Assembly: GCF_021369635.1 (NCBI RefSeq)
Contig: NZ_JAJNBZ010000033.1
Span: 1-63,010, forward strand
Length of the DNA stretch: 63,010 nt
DNA from: Paenibacillus profundus
GTDB taxonomy: Bacteria > Bacillota > Bacilli > Paenibacillales > Paenibacillaceae
Direction of reading: 5' to 3'
In this document: positions 51,296 through 59,088 of the stretch, piece after piece
Layout of the letters: the number at the start of each line of letters is the position of its first letter
How positions within the stretch are numbered: position 1 is the stretch's first letter
Program-made: the position numbers and the translations under genes
The notes under the pieces: generated by a model
Seen by the model: only the letters and a program-made list of their open reading frames with translations
Told to the model about the DNA's origin: nothing
Databases searched by the model: none

Positions 51296-51490
51296 AATTA
51301 AATTTTCTAAGCACTACACTACATTAGACTAGCTATGTTGATCCTACACGGCTTTTCGAATTACAAAACCGTCAGACTTCGTAAAACAAGTATTAGACTA
51401 ACCACAATAATAGAAACAGCGGCAGCCTTGGATGGGAAAATAAAGTCCTAGACTACCGCTGTTTTATTGAACTCGTTTAATGCCGCCCTA
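51296..51490. other. Short gap without gene
   Basis: AGACTAGC..GCTAGTCT-like words (51328, 51341) and TAGACTAACCACAATAATAGAAACAGCGG; the right part (GCGGCAGCCTTGG ... CTACCGCTGTTT) could form a weak hairpin at 51418-51464. Nothing further seen. Confidence 0.3.
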
Positions 51491-51742
51491 CTACTTAGAC
51501 ATGAGAACACTGGCAAGATCGCGCGAATCATCAAACGATCTGCTGGCAACTTTCGCCCCTTCGCCGTTAATTGCCTCAATCTCGTATGGAGCGTCGGCTG
51601 ACGACGGTAGTACAACATACCAGAGCCTCTGACCTACCCCATAATCGATTAACTTGGCATTATATAGGGTGGCAAGGACTGAAACAAATGCAAATACACA
51701 AATCACGAATACTATATGTATAATATCTAATTGCGGCATCAT
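51491..51742 (-). CDS. Small membrane protein (83 aa)
   Basis: One N-terminal helix (DIIHIVFVICVFAFVSVLATL) and a cytosolic or external tail (YNAKLIDYGVGQRLWYVVLP, AINGEGAKVASRSFDDSRDL). I do not recognise it. No strong ribosome site is seen. A decayed copy of its N-terminal part, with IIHIAFAICVFSFFLVLATL, lies at 53296-53412, so the gene was duplicated on both sides of the LLM oxidoreductase. Confidence 0.6.
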   Translation of the reverse strand: MMPQLDIIHIVFVICVFAFVSVLATLYNAKLIDYGVGQRLWYVVLPSSADAPYEIEAINGEGAKVASRSFDDSRDLASVLMSK

Positions 51743-51854
51743 CGAATCAACAATTTTATGGTGATAACATCGGCTTCCTATTTAAACAAACTGGGCAGCC
51801 CCTCCAAGCTTTCAGCTTAGAAGGGCTGTCCTATGTTTTAATAAGTATCAGATG

Positions 51855-53159
51855 TTAAATACCCAAATGTGCACTCAAAGTCGAGCCTGCATATTCGCTT
51901 CTGAACAAGCCTCTTTCAACCAGCTGCGGCATCAGTTTTTCAAAAAATATTTCCATCGATTGTTCTGAGCCGCCTGGAAGAGCTATAAATCCGTCAATCG
52001 CTCCAGCCTCAAATCGCTCAATAATATCGTTCGACACGTCCTCAACCGTTCCAACAGAAACCCAGTGAGCAGATCCGACGACCTCCGGCCTTGCCAATAC
52101 CTCTTCTACTGTAGGCTGATAGTTTGTAATATATCGGCGCAACAGCTCAGCATGTGTCCGACTGCGGACTGGCTGATTCGGATCGGGGAGCATATCGGCA
52201 GTTACGCGATGATCCAAAGCAAAGCTGCTTATATCAAGGCCCAGCACTGATTGGAGCGATGCATGTCTGCGCTCCACACTCAAATGTGCGTGTGCAGCCT
52301 TATGTAATTCATGCGCTTCCTCGCGAGTTTCAGCCAAGAAAAAATATAATCCAGGCAAAACTCTGATTGCGTCCGGATTGCGTCCATGTTCCTTGGCCCT
52401 TCTTCTCAGATCATTTCGTAATTCCACTCCCGACTCAAGGTCCGGCATCGCTGCAAAAATAGCATCCGCTACTGAAGAGGCGAAATTTCGTCCTATATCT
52501 GAAGCGCCTGCTTGAAATAACGGGATGGATCCCGATTTATGGGCAGGCAAAGTAAGCGGTCCCCGGACACTGAAAAACTCACCTGAATGATTAATGGAGG
52601 AAACCTTATCCGTATCAGAAAAGATACCTGACTCACGGTCAATCACAATTGCTTCATTCGGGAAGCTATCCCATAGCTTGCGTACGACATCCGTAAATTC
52701 CATTGCTTTCGCATATCTTTCTTGCGGTGAAGGCATAGGTGAATCACCGAAATTTTCTGCGCCTTCTATTGAAGTTACGATATTCCAGCCAGCACGTCCG
52801 TTGCTGAGCCAATGCAACGACTGAAGCTGCCTTGCAACAACATACGGTGGATTAAAAGTAGTGGAAACAGTTGTAACCAGTCCAATCCGCTCGGTTTCAC
52901 GAGCAATCGCCGCAAACATCATTGTAGGGTCTGGGCTGCCAAAATTAGCGGAATCGCCCAGCATCTGCGGGCTAACATAAAGATAATCCGCCTTGAAAAG
53001 AAAATCGAGCTTTGCCTTCTCCGCCATTTTTGCCAAATCAATGTAATAGTCAATTGACTCCATTTTTTCCACATTGCTGTCTGGGTGCCGCCAGCCGACT
53101 CCTTTCATCCAAGTTGCGGATAAGGATAATCCAATACATAATTGTCTATTTGTAGTCAA
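51855..53159 (-). CDS. LLM-class flavin monooxygenase (NtaA/SnaA/DszA-like)
   Basis: 434 aa, bacterial luciferase-like TIM barrel of the NtaA/SnaA/SoxA subfamily. Visible signatures: WRHPDSNVEKMESIDYYIDLAKMAEKAKLDFLFKAD-type start (quoted in part), IARETERIGLVTTVSTTFNPPYVVARQL, SNGRAGWNIVTS and GAIDGFIALP. It would use FMNH2 from a partner reductase to oxidise a chelator, sulfonate or similar compound. I prefer TTG 53159 with AAAGG 9 nt upstream; an ATG at 53228 has no site. A Fur-box-like sequence is at 53320, so the substrate may be a metal chelator; this is inference. Confidence 0.9.
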   Translation of the reverse strand: MTTNRQLCIGLSLSATWMKGVGWRHPDSNVEKMESIDYYIDLAKMAEKAKLDFLFKADYLYVSPQMLGDSANFGSPDPTMMFAAIARETERIGLVTTVSTTFNPPYVVARQLQSLHWLSNGRAGWNIVTSIEGAENFGDSPMPSPQERYAKAMEFTDVVRKLWDSFPNEAIVIDRESGIFSDTDKVSSINHSGEFFSVRGPLTLPAHKSGSIPLFQAGASDIGRNFASSVADAIFAAMPDLESGVELRNDLRRRAKEHGRNPDAIRVLPGLYFFLAETREEAHELHKAAHAHLSVERRHASLQSVLGLDISSFALDHRVTADMLPDPNQPVRSRTHAELLRRYITNYQPTVEEVLARPEVVGSAHWVSVGTVEDVSNDIIERFEAGAIDGFIALPGGSEQSMEIFFEKLMPQLVERGLFRSEYAGSTLSAHLGI

Positions 53160-53295
53160 TTCTATCAACCTTTCTATATATAATAATAATTTTGCGCCTA
53201 GGAGATACTCCGATCCGTGCATGTTCAAAAAGACGAAACAGACCGATTGGTCATCAAAGACTCACGCCTCTCCACGGCATCAAACGCCCCAGTGA

Positions 53296-53412
53296 TCATA
53301 ATGCGACCCCAGAAATATTAGTAATGATTCTCATTATCAATATAAGTGTAGCAAGGACTAAAAAAAATGAAAATACACAAATCGCGAATGCTATATGTAT
53401 GATTATCTAATC
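53296..53412 (-). pseudogene. Remnant copy of the small membrane protein
   Basis: A frame without start reads IIIHIAFAICVFSFFLVLAT and continues LILIMRIITNISGVAL to a stop at 53296. DNA AAATACACAAATC.CGAAT.CTATATGTAT is shared with the intact gene at 51690-51725. The Fur-box-like sequence lies inside it. Confidence 0.7.
53320..53338. promoter_or_regulatory. Fur-box-like sequence
   Basis: AGTAATGATTCTCATTATC matches the classic 19-bp Fur consensus GATAATGATAATCATTATC at 15 of 19 positions by eye. It is 160 bp upstream of the LLM gene start and 90 bp downstream of the AraC gene. Confidence 0.6.
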
Positions 53413-53428
53413 CAGGCTTGCTGTGTGG

Positions 53429-54256
53429 TTATTTATGATTATCTATTTTATGTGTGTATGCGGAGGGAGACACACCGAATTTCTTTTTAAATACTCTACT
53501 GAAATATAGCTGATTGGCATAACCGACACTGACAGCAATATCGCGGATGGGAAAATGGCCTGCTTTAAGTAATTCACTCGCTCTTTCCATACGATAATTA
53601 ATGACATAGTCGATGGGACGGAACCCCGTATATTTGTGAAAGAAGTATGAGAAGCGTTTGGGACTCATTGCATGCAACTCAGCTAACTCGTCGAGTGTCA
53701 ACGGATTCATATAATGCCCGTTAATGTATGCAATGGCCTCCTCTATCACCCTTTTACTTGGAAAACTGCCACTCTCCCGATACCTGCAACCCACCAGAAC
53801 TTGATGCACGATGCTTAAGAATAATTCCTTGACGCGAAGTTTCCCAATCCCTCCAAGTGTATGGGCATTCTGATGGAGCATGATCAGTAATTCTATCACT
53901 CTCGGATTTGCTCCCGGTTCAAGCTTGAAATGAGAGTCGCATTCATGACCTCTATTTTCATCACCTAACTTGTCCAATCGATAAAAAAGTGAATAGTACT
54001 CGAACTCTGATTGTCCTATAACTTGGGAGTCCATTTGCATGCCTGGAGCCGCATGAAATACTGATCCTGGAAGTAATTCGTAGGCAGTTCCGTTCACACA
54101 CATTTTAGCTTCTCCACGAATGATAAAAAGAAATCCATGCTTTACGGTCCTAAAGTCACGCAATATACTTTTCGGCTGGATGACTAAACGGTAGGTACCT
54201 TCTATATCACAGGAACCACTAGCAAATATCTCGGCTAATTTATCCAAATCTATCAT
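53429..54256 (-). CDS. AraC-family transcriptional regulator
   Basis: 275 aa. The N-terminal cupin (DFRTVKHGFLFIIRGEAKMC, AYELLPGSVFHAAPGMQMDS) would bind the signal, followed by two HTH motifs (LTLDELAELHAMSPKRFSYFFHKYTG and IRDIAVSVGYANQLYFSRVFKKKFGVSP). Start at 54256 has AGGTG about 9 nt upstream; the ATG at 54310 does not. The layout resembles the Btr/YbbB-type iron regulators without their binding-protein domain. It lies upstream of the LLM gene on the same strand with a Fur-like site between, so it may regulate it. Confidence 0.9.
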   Translation of the reverse strand: MIDLDKLAEIFASGSCDIEGTYRLVIQPKSILRDFRTVKHGFLFIIRGEAKMCVNGTAYELLPGSVFHAAPGMQMDSQVIGQSEFEYYSLFYRLDKLGDENRGHECDSHFKLEPGANPRVIELLIMLHQNAHTLGGIGKLRVKELFLSIVHQVLVGCRYRESGSFPSKRVIEEAIAYINGHYMNPLTLDELAELHAMSPKRFSYFFHKYTGFRPIDYVINYRMERASELLKAGHFPIRDIAVSVGYANQLYFSRVFKKKFGVSPSAYTHKIDNHK

Positions 54257-54448
54257 TGTACTACACCTGCTTCCTATCTGGGTTACTTTCAATAATGCCA
54301 AACGATACATCTACTCCTCGGGGTGTCAGTCTCGCCGCTATCTCAGTCTAATTCTTCATTTTTCTTGAACATCAAAGGCTGAAATCTGTCGGCGTTTCCG
54401 CTCACCCTCCCATTCTGAATGATAGGGAGAATGGAGTGAAGTGAAAAA

Positions 54449-54997
54449 CTACTCATATAACGCCAAATATTGGGGCGCTACATAATCAGCTAACCACACC
54501 CCATTTTCAGCAAAATAAAATTCGACTCCATCCAACAACGCCTTGCTCGTATCAACCTGAATGATCACTAACTCGCCTCTTCTTTTACCGGCAATGATAG
54601 CGAAGTCCAGCTTTTCTGATAAATGAACATACTTTCTGCCCATAGGTTTGATCCCTTCGGTAAATATACGGTCCGCTGCTTTACTATTCGTCCCATGATA
54701 TAAAACTTCGGGAGGCTGCAAAGCTTTATAGTTCAAACGCTCAGAGCTATGACCGTATTTAGCGCGAATATGTTCGCCCATAATCTCGTAACGTTGTTTA
54801 TCGCAATGGTTCACGACTAATTTAATATCCTCTTGTTCCACGCTGATCCATCTCTGTTCACTTCGGATCGCATGGAGCAAATCTTCAATCCTGCAATATC
54901 CGTGATGATCTAAGGATAAGCCGAATTCGTGAGGGGTGTGACGAAGTATTTTACTCATAAACTTGCTTAGGCTCTGTTCTTCTTTTCTTGACAGCAT
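54449..54997 (-). CDS. kptA: RNA 2'-phosphotransferase (Tpt1/KptA)
   Basis: 182 aa, full length. It transfers an internal 2'-phosphate from RNA to NAD+. N-terminal winged-helix part: SKFMSKILRHTPHEFGLSLD (signature), HGYCRIEDLLHAI; C-terminal ADP-ribosyltransferase part: ALQPPEVLYHGTNSKAADRI, GRKYVHLSEKLDFAIIAGKR, with the conserved R, H, R, R pattern. Bacteria lack the tRNA splicing that makes such phosphates, so its role in bacteria is unclear, perhaps RNA repair or ADP-ribosylation of nucleic-acid ends. ATG 54997 has AGGTGGGG upstream. Single gene. Confidence 0.95.
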   Translation of the reverse strand: MLSRKEEQSLSKFMSKILRHTPHEFGLSLDHHGYCRIEDLLHAIRSEQRWISVEQEDIKLVVNHCDKQRYEIMGEHIRAKYGHSSERLNYKALQPPEVLYHGTNSKAADRIFTEGIKPMGRKYVHLSEKLDFAIIAGKRRGELVIIQVDTSKALLDGVEFYFAENGVWLADYVAPQYLALYE

Positions 54998-55076
54998 AAA
55001 ATCCCCACCTTTAAGGTTTAACTTCTCGGACACACTTATAAACCATCGTACCCCTCAGTATACTTAATGGTGATGA

Positions 55077-55658
55077 CTACTCAAGCAATGTAAGTATGAC
55101 CGCCACAGAATTATCGACAAATGATCGTTCTGGACGGGATTTCATCATCACGGTAAGTCCGATTAATGACACGACTAGTGTCTGCGCTAACGTTTTTGCA
55201 TTCTTCCCCTCTTCAAGCTCACCTGATCGGATACCTCTTTCAATCGTCTCTTGAAATATGGCCGCAAGATACATCTGATGTTCCCTTGTAAGGATTTCAA
55301 ATTTCTCATCATGGGGTGCAAGCTCCACCATCGTATTGAGGCAAAAGCATCCCCGGTTGCAACCTACTTCATATTGCTCTGACACCATACCTTCAAAAAA
55401 AGCGCGGAATGATTCTTTTACAGATGGACTGGTTTGAAGTTTAGCTCGAACATAAGAAGCGTGGAAGCGCGTATATTTTCGCAGCGCGGCTTCGAATAAT
55501 TCTTTTTTGTCTCCGAAGGCTGAATAAATGCTTGGCCGCTGAATGCCCATTGCGGTCGTCAGATCGGTTAGTGAAGTCGCATCGAACCCCTTCTTCCAAA
55601 AAATTTGCATAGCTGCGTCTAATGCCTTTTCCTCATCAAATTCCCTTGGCCGAACCAT
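55077..55658 (-). CDS. TetR-family repressor of the divergent MFS gene
   Basis: 193 aa. HTH in FDEEKALDAAMQIFWKKGFD and ATSLTDLTTAMGIQRPSIYSAFGDKKELFE-type sequence; helical ligand domain with CNRGCFCLNTMVEL, which has the three Cys often seen in this subfamily. ATG 55658 has GAGGGG 5 nt upstream. A CGTTCAGTATnTTAT sequence is found just upstream of it and again before the MFS gene, so it likely controls both. Confidence 0.92.
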   Translation of the reverse strand: MVRPREFDEEKALDAAMQIFWKKGFDATSLTDLTTAMGIQRPSIYSAFGDKKELFEAALRKYTRFHASYVRAKLQTSPSVKESFRAFFEGMVSEQYEVGCNRGCFCLNTMVELAPHDEKFEILTREHQMYLAAIFQETIERGIRSGELEEGKNAKTLAQTLVVSLIGLTVMMKSRPERSFVDNSVAVILTLLE

Positions 55659-55678
55659 GACAACCCCTCTTTTCATAT

Positions 55679-55700
55679 CGTTCAGTATGTTATGATTTTA
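55679..55700. promoter_or_regulatory. TetR operator, copy near the TetR gene
   Basis: CGTTCAGTATGTTATGATTT; the first 10 bases and the TTAT recur at 55849-55878. It starts 21 bp upstream of the TetR start codon. Confidence 0.6.
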
Positions 55701-55800
55701 TTCTTTAAAGGATGAGTTGTCAACTTATGGGTATTCCTTTTCGTTTATTAATCCTCTTATAGAAAACGGTATTTCCCTATACTGACTTGCAAATAACTTC

Positions 55801-55829
55801 TTGACATGACCGGTTTTTCAAGTTAAATT
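55801..55829 (+). promoter_or_regulatory. Promoter of the MFS gene
   Basis: TTGACA at 55801-55806 and TAAATT at 55824-55829, spacer 17 bp. The operator at 55849-55878 would overlap the start of the transcript. Confidence 0.6.
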
Positions 55830-55848
55830 TACCTACAAACATTATGTA

Positions 55849-55878
55849 CCGTTCAGTATATTATACTTATCGGTATAT
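55849..55878. promoter_or_regulatory. TetR operator, copy near the MFS gene
   Basis: ACCGTTCAGTATATTATACT and a following TATCGGTATA give an extended dyad ACCGnTnAGTATA...TATACTTATCGGT. It shares CGTTCAGTATnTTAT with 55679-55700. Confidence 0.65.
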
Positions 55879-55911
55879 AAATAACGAATTGATAGGGGGG
55901 AGTGTGTAAAA

Positions 55912-57117
55912 ATGGGGAAGCTTGAAGAAAAGGCAACCGTCTCTTCAATGCCGCGTTATGTGGCACTGTTGTTTGCAACCGCCTGCGGGCTGGCTGTCGC
56001 CAACATCTACTTCGCGCAACCGCTGCTCGACACTTTAGCAAGTGAGTTCGGTATCGGCCATTCATCCGTTGGCATTGTCATTACCATCACGCAGATATGT
56101 TATGCGCTGGGACTGCTGCTGCTGGTGCCGCTCGGCGATCTTCTGAATCGGCGGCGGCTCATCGCCGGTCAAATGCTGCTGTCTGTGTTGGCTCTTATTG
56201 TGGTTGGCACCGCCGCCAACAGCACGATGCTGCTCATAGGCATGGCTGCGGTCGGACTGCTTGCAGTAGTGACGCAGACGCTTGTAGCGTTCGCGGCATC
56301 TTTAGCGGCTCCGGCCGAGCGGGGGCGGATAGTCGGGGTGGTGACAAGCGGAGTGGTAATCGGCATCCTGCTGGCGCGAACCGTTGCCGGCATATTGACC
56401 GATCTCGCGGGTTGGCGTTCGGTCTATCTCGTCTCTGCGGTGTTGACTCTTATAATGGCCAGCGCGTTGTTCCGTGTGCTTCCGCATCATGAACCTGATC
56501 GAACGTCTCTGTCCTATCCACAACTGCTGCGCTCAGTTCTTATGCTATTTGCGCAAGAGCGAATCCTGCGCATCCGCGCCGTGCTCGCTCTGCTGATTTT
56601 TACCGCATTCAGCATATTGTGGACTTCGCTGGTGCTGCCTCTCAGCTCGCCGCCGCTATCGCTATCGCATACCGAGATCGGAGCGTTTGGTCTCGCAGGC
56701 GTTGCCGGAGCATTGGCGGCGGCCCGGGCAGGCCGCCTCGCCGATCGAGGATTAGGACAGCGGACCACCGGCGTTGCCCTGACGCTGCTGCTGGCATCAT
56801 GGCTGCTCATCGGTTATACCGAACAATCGCTATCCGCTTTGATTATTGGTGTCATTATCCTTGACCTAGCAGTGCAAGCTGTGCATGTGACTAACCAGAG
56901 TATGATCTATGCGGTACGGCCTGAGGCACAGAGCCGCCTTACCGCAGGTTACATGATCTTCTATTCCATCGGCAGTGCCGCCGGCTCGATCGCATCGACC
57001 AACATGTACGCATTTGCCGGCTGGAGCGGAGTGTGCCTGTTGGGTGCCGCGGTCAGTGCCTTCGCGCTCCTGTTCTGGGCATTAACCCGCTGGCTGCCGT
57101 CTTCAACATCGAAATAA
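55912..57117 (+). CDS. MFS transporter (12-helix efflux type)
   Basis: 401 aa, 12 membrane helices. Motif-A-like LLLVPLGDLLNRRRLIAGQM between TM2 and TM3; motif C-like glycine-rich TM5 (GVVTSGVVIGILLARTVAGIL); a related AGRLADRGLGQRTTG loop in the second half. It belongs to the DHA1-like drug or metabolite exporters of YnfM/YfmO type. GGGGGAG precedes the ATG. GC content is clearly higher than in the neighbours (many GCG/CTG/GGC codons), hinting at acquisition. It is divergent from its probable TetR repressor, and an operator overlaps its promoter. Confidence 0.9.
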   Translation: MGKLEEKATVSSMPRYVALLFATACGLAVANIYFAQPLLDTLASEFGIGHSSVGIVITITQICYALGLLLLVPLGDLLNRRRLIAGQMLLSVLALIVVGTAANSTMLLIGMAAVGLLAVVTQTLVAFAASLAAPAERGRIVGVVTSGVVIGILLARTVAGILTDLAGWRSVYLVSAVLTLIMASALFRVLPHHEPDRTSLSYPQLLRSVLMLFAQERILRIRAVLALLIFTAFSILWTSLVLPLSSPPLSLSHTEIGAFGLAGVAGALAAARAGRLADRGLGQRTTGVALTLLLASWLLIGYTEQSLSALIIGVIILDLAVQAVHVTNQSMIYAVRPEAQSRLTAGYMIFYSIGSAAGSIASTNMYAFAGWSGVCLLGAAVSAFALLFWALTRWLPSSTSK

Positions 57118-57161
57118 ATCAAGGTCCATAGGTAACACATATTGTAATGTGAACCAATGAA

Positions 57162-57198
57162 GCACCCTAGAGACAGAATTATCTAGGGCGCTTCCTTT
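57162..57198 (+). terminator. Terminator of the MFS gene
   Basis: GCACCCTAGA pairs with TCTAGGGCGC, then TTCCTTTTCC. Confidence 0.75.
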
Positions 57199-57242
57199 TC
57201 CATACGATACAGAGCAGACTACGAATATGGTTTGAAGTTAAC

Positions 57243-57560
57243 CTAATTATTTATCTGCTCCAAAATATCAAATAACGTCTCGTTGAATCTCTCCTTCTGA
57301 ATCTATCATCGGAATGTGTCCCGCATCTGGAATCGAATAAAATAGCTTGAGCGGCGCTGCTATTTTCGGAAAAAATTGTTTTGCTAATGGATAGGGTGTT
57401 TGCCAGTCTCGTTCACCCTGGATATAAAATACAGGTATTTCATATTCTGTGCCCAGTGATGGCAGATCGAACGATTCCATCAGAAATTCCATAATTTGAC
57501 GCTGACCTTCGCTGGCAATTCCAGTGCGGAAAAAGCATCTCACGTCCCTGAGTGTACCGA
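57243..57560 (-). pseudogene. Alpha/beta hydrolase, C-terminal fragment with frameshift
   Basis: Reads FFRTGIASEGQRQIMEFLME, YEIPVFYIQGERDWQTPYPL and YSIPDAGHIPMID, the end of a proline-iminopeptidase-like hydrolase with the catalytic Asp (GERDWQTP) and His (AGHIP). After MID the original frame stops at 57268, while one base away it reads QKERFNETLFDILEQINN to a stop at 57243, the expected family ending. The front two thirds, including the nucleophile, are missing. The frame upstream is taken over by the 57575 gene. Confidence 0.65.
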
Positions 57561-57574
57561 ATAATTGCGATCTC

Positions 57575-57907
57575 TCATTGCTTTGCTCCTCCCGCCATGT
57601 AACCGGCAATGGAATGGACGAGAATATCCAAGGCCTTCTTTTTTCCTTGTTCCCCGGAAGGGGTATCGGCCGCCCCAATAAAATGGAGCGCATTCATTAA
57701 ATAGGCAAGCACCTCAAAGTCGCAATCAGATTCATCAATGCCGCAAAGCGATAAAGTCCTGCTGAAATAGTCATTTGATTTCCTTGCTTCCCAGTCCGCA
57801 GCTGCAGCAGGAAGCTTGCGAAGCAGATACTCAATATCCGATGGAGCAACGTAAAAAACAATGCTGTCCTCCGCATTTGTTTTATAAATTTTGTACGGGA
57901 TGGCCAT
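57575..57907 (-). CDS. Hypothetical protein (110 aa)
   Basis: Small soluble protein (KIYKTNAEDSIVFYVAPSDI, YLLRKLPAAAADWEARKSND, DILVHSIAGYMAGGAKQ). Ala-rich helices; no recognised domain. It starts 17 bp after the stop of the DHHW gene on the same strand and so may be the last gene of the DUF4358-MBOAT-DHHW operon. No strong ribosome site is seen. Confidence 0.6.
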   Translation of the reverse strand: MAIPYKIYKTNAEDSIVFYVAPSDIEYLLRKLPAAAADWEARKSNDYFSRTLSLCGIDESDCDFEVLAYLMNALHFIGAADTPSGEQGKKKALDILVHSIAGYMAGGAKQ

Positions 57908-57924
57908 AACGGATATTCTTATCT

Positions 57925-59067
57925 CTATTTATTTAATTTCAAGAGTGCGGCATTGTCGATAAAAGTGGCTGTATTAAAGAGTAACAGCACGTTCTTAATT
58001 CCATTCTCGGACATATAGTCGCTGATGCTACCGTTATAATAACGGATGTCGATAACTTGAATTTCTGGTACGTTTAGTGTTAGGAAAGGAATTACGCTAT
58101 GAGCGTAGGAGTCCTTTATGACTAACAACTTCTCTTGTTTGACGGCTTGCGGATCAAGCTTGCTTGTGAGCTTCATAAGGGCATGGACCCCGCCTAAGAA
58201 ATAGGAGTATTGATCCTTCTTCTCTAAAAAGCTGGCATCGTACATGCTCATAAACGTTTCACCTGTATCTGCGATATACATCTCGGTCGATACGGGTTTA
58301 ATGGGGGTGTAAACTTGAATGGAATCTGGGGTTATGCCATTGAATTGACTCCGGGTATGGTAGCTTCCTAGGAACGAATCGCTCACGGTTTGAATATGGA
58401 ATTCCTTCTTGGACATAGGCTGCCAGCCCATTTTCTCAGCATAGGCTACGTAAGCCAAGTAGGCGCCGTTCGTCGTCCAATGATGATCGGTCCGATAGTA
58501 AATCGGTTCTGAAGCATGCTGGCTTAAGAAATCAAAGCCGTCAATAAACGATACGCTATCCTGCACGTATTCAGCAATATATTGATTGACCTTGGCTTGA
58601 GAGTAAATTGGAGCTAGCCATGGCAGACGTTCAGGGTAAATGCCAACCGATGTAGGTGCAAGCATGAAGGTGGTGTTCGCTTCTGGGTGGTTGCTGGCAA
58701 ATTGCTTTACAGCCTTTGTATATTGCTGAATTTTTGAATAATCTGGCGCTACGAACTTTTCGAACAAATAGCCATCTCTCCCCTTATAAATCCCGTTATT
58801 CTCTTGTTGCAGCCGTAATTGCTCAACAGCGGATTTCACCCATACCCACTTGGCACGAAAAGGAAACTGATCTGTCACGAAGCTCTCGGCCTCTTGGGCA
58901 TACTTTTTGGACAAAAGGTTGTCCCATGACAGATGCGGGGCGCTCTGTAAATATCGGTTTTCTAGATCGGAGAAACGTTGAGCAGGCAGTAAGAGAAAGG
59001 TTAGAGACATGAGAAACAGCGCTACGACAAATCCTACTACCAATAATCGATCTGCCCTCTGCTTCAT
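57925..59067 (-). CDS. DHHW-motif (AlgX/AlgJ-like) SGNH-type protein
   Basis: 380 aa. A signal anchor (LLVVGFVVALFLMSLTFLLL) leads to an extracytoplasmic SGNH-like domain: RFSDLENRYLQSAPHLSW, the signature YYRTDHHWTTNGAYLAY, and LLVIKDSYAHSVIPFL holding the Ser of the hydrolase motif. AlgX/AlgJ-type proteins pass acyl groups to exopolysaccharide with an MBOAT partner. Here the MBOAT gene is 21 bp upstream, and a DUF4358 lipoprotein precedes it. This trio is a recurrent set in Bacillota, so the product likely acetylates a surface polymer. The polymer is not known. Confidence 0.9.
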   Translation of the reverse strand: MKQRADRLLVVGFVVALFLMSLTFLLLPAQRFSDLENRYLQSAPHLSWDNLLSKKYAQEAESFVTDQFPFRAKWVWVKSAVEQLRLQQENNGIYKGRDGYLFEKFVAPDYSKIQQYTKAVKQFASNHPEANTTFMLAPTSVGIYPERLPWLAPIYSQAKVNQYIAEYVQDSVSFIDGFDFLSQHASEPIYYRTDHHWTTNGAYLAYVAYAEKMGWQPMSKKEFHIQTVSDSFLGSYHTRSQFNGITPDSIQVYTPIKPVSTEMYIADTGETFMSMYDASFLEKKDQYSYFLGGVHALMKLTSKLDPQAVKQEKLLVIKDSYAHSVIPFLTLNVPEIQVIDIRYYNGSISDYMSENGIKNVLLLFNTATFIDNAALLKLNK

Positions 59068-59088
59068 AATCTACAACCTCCTTAATGG

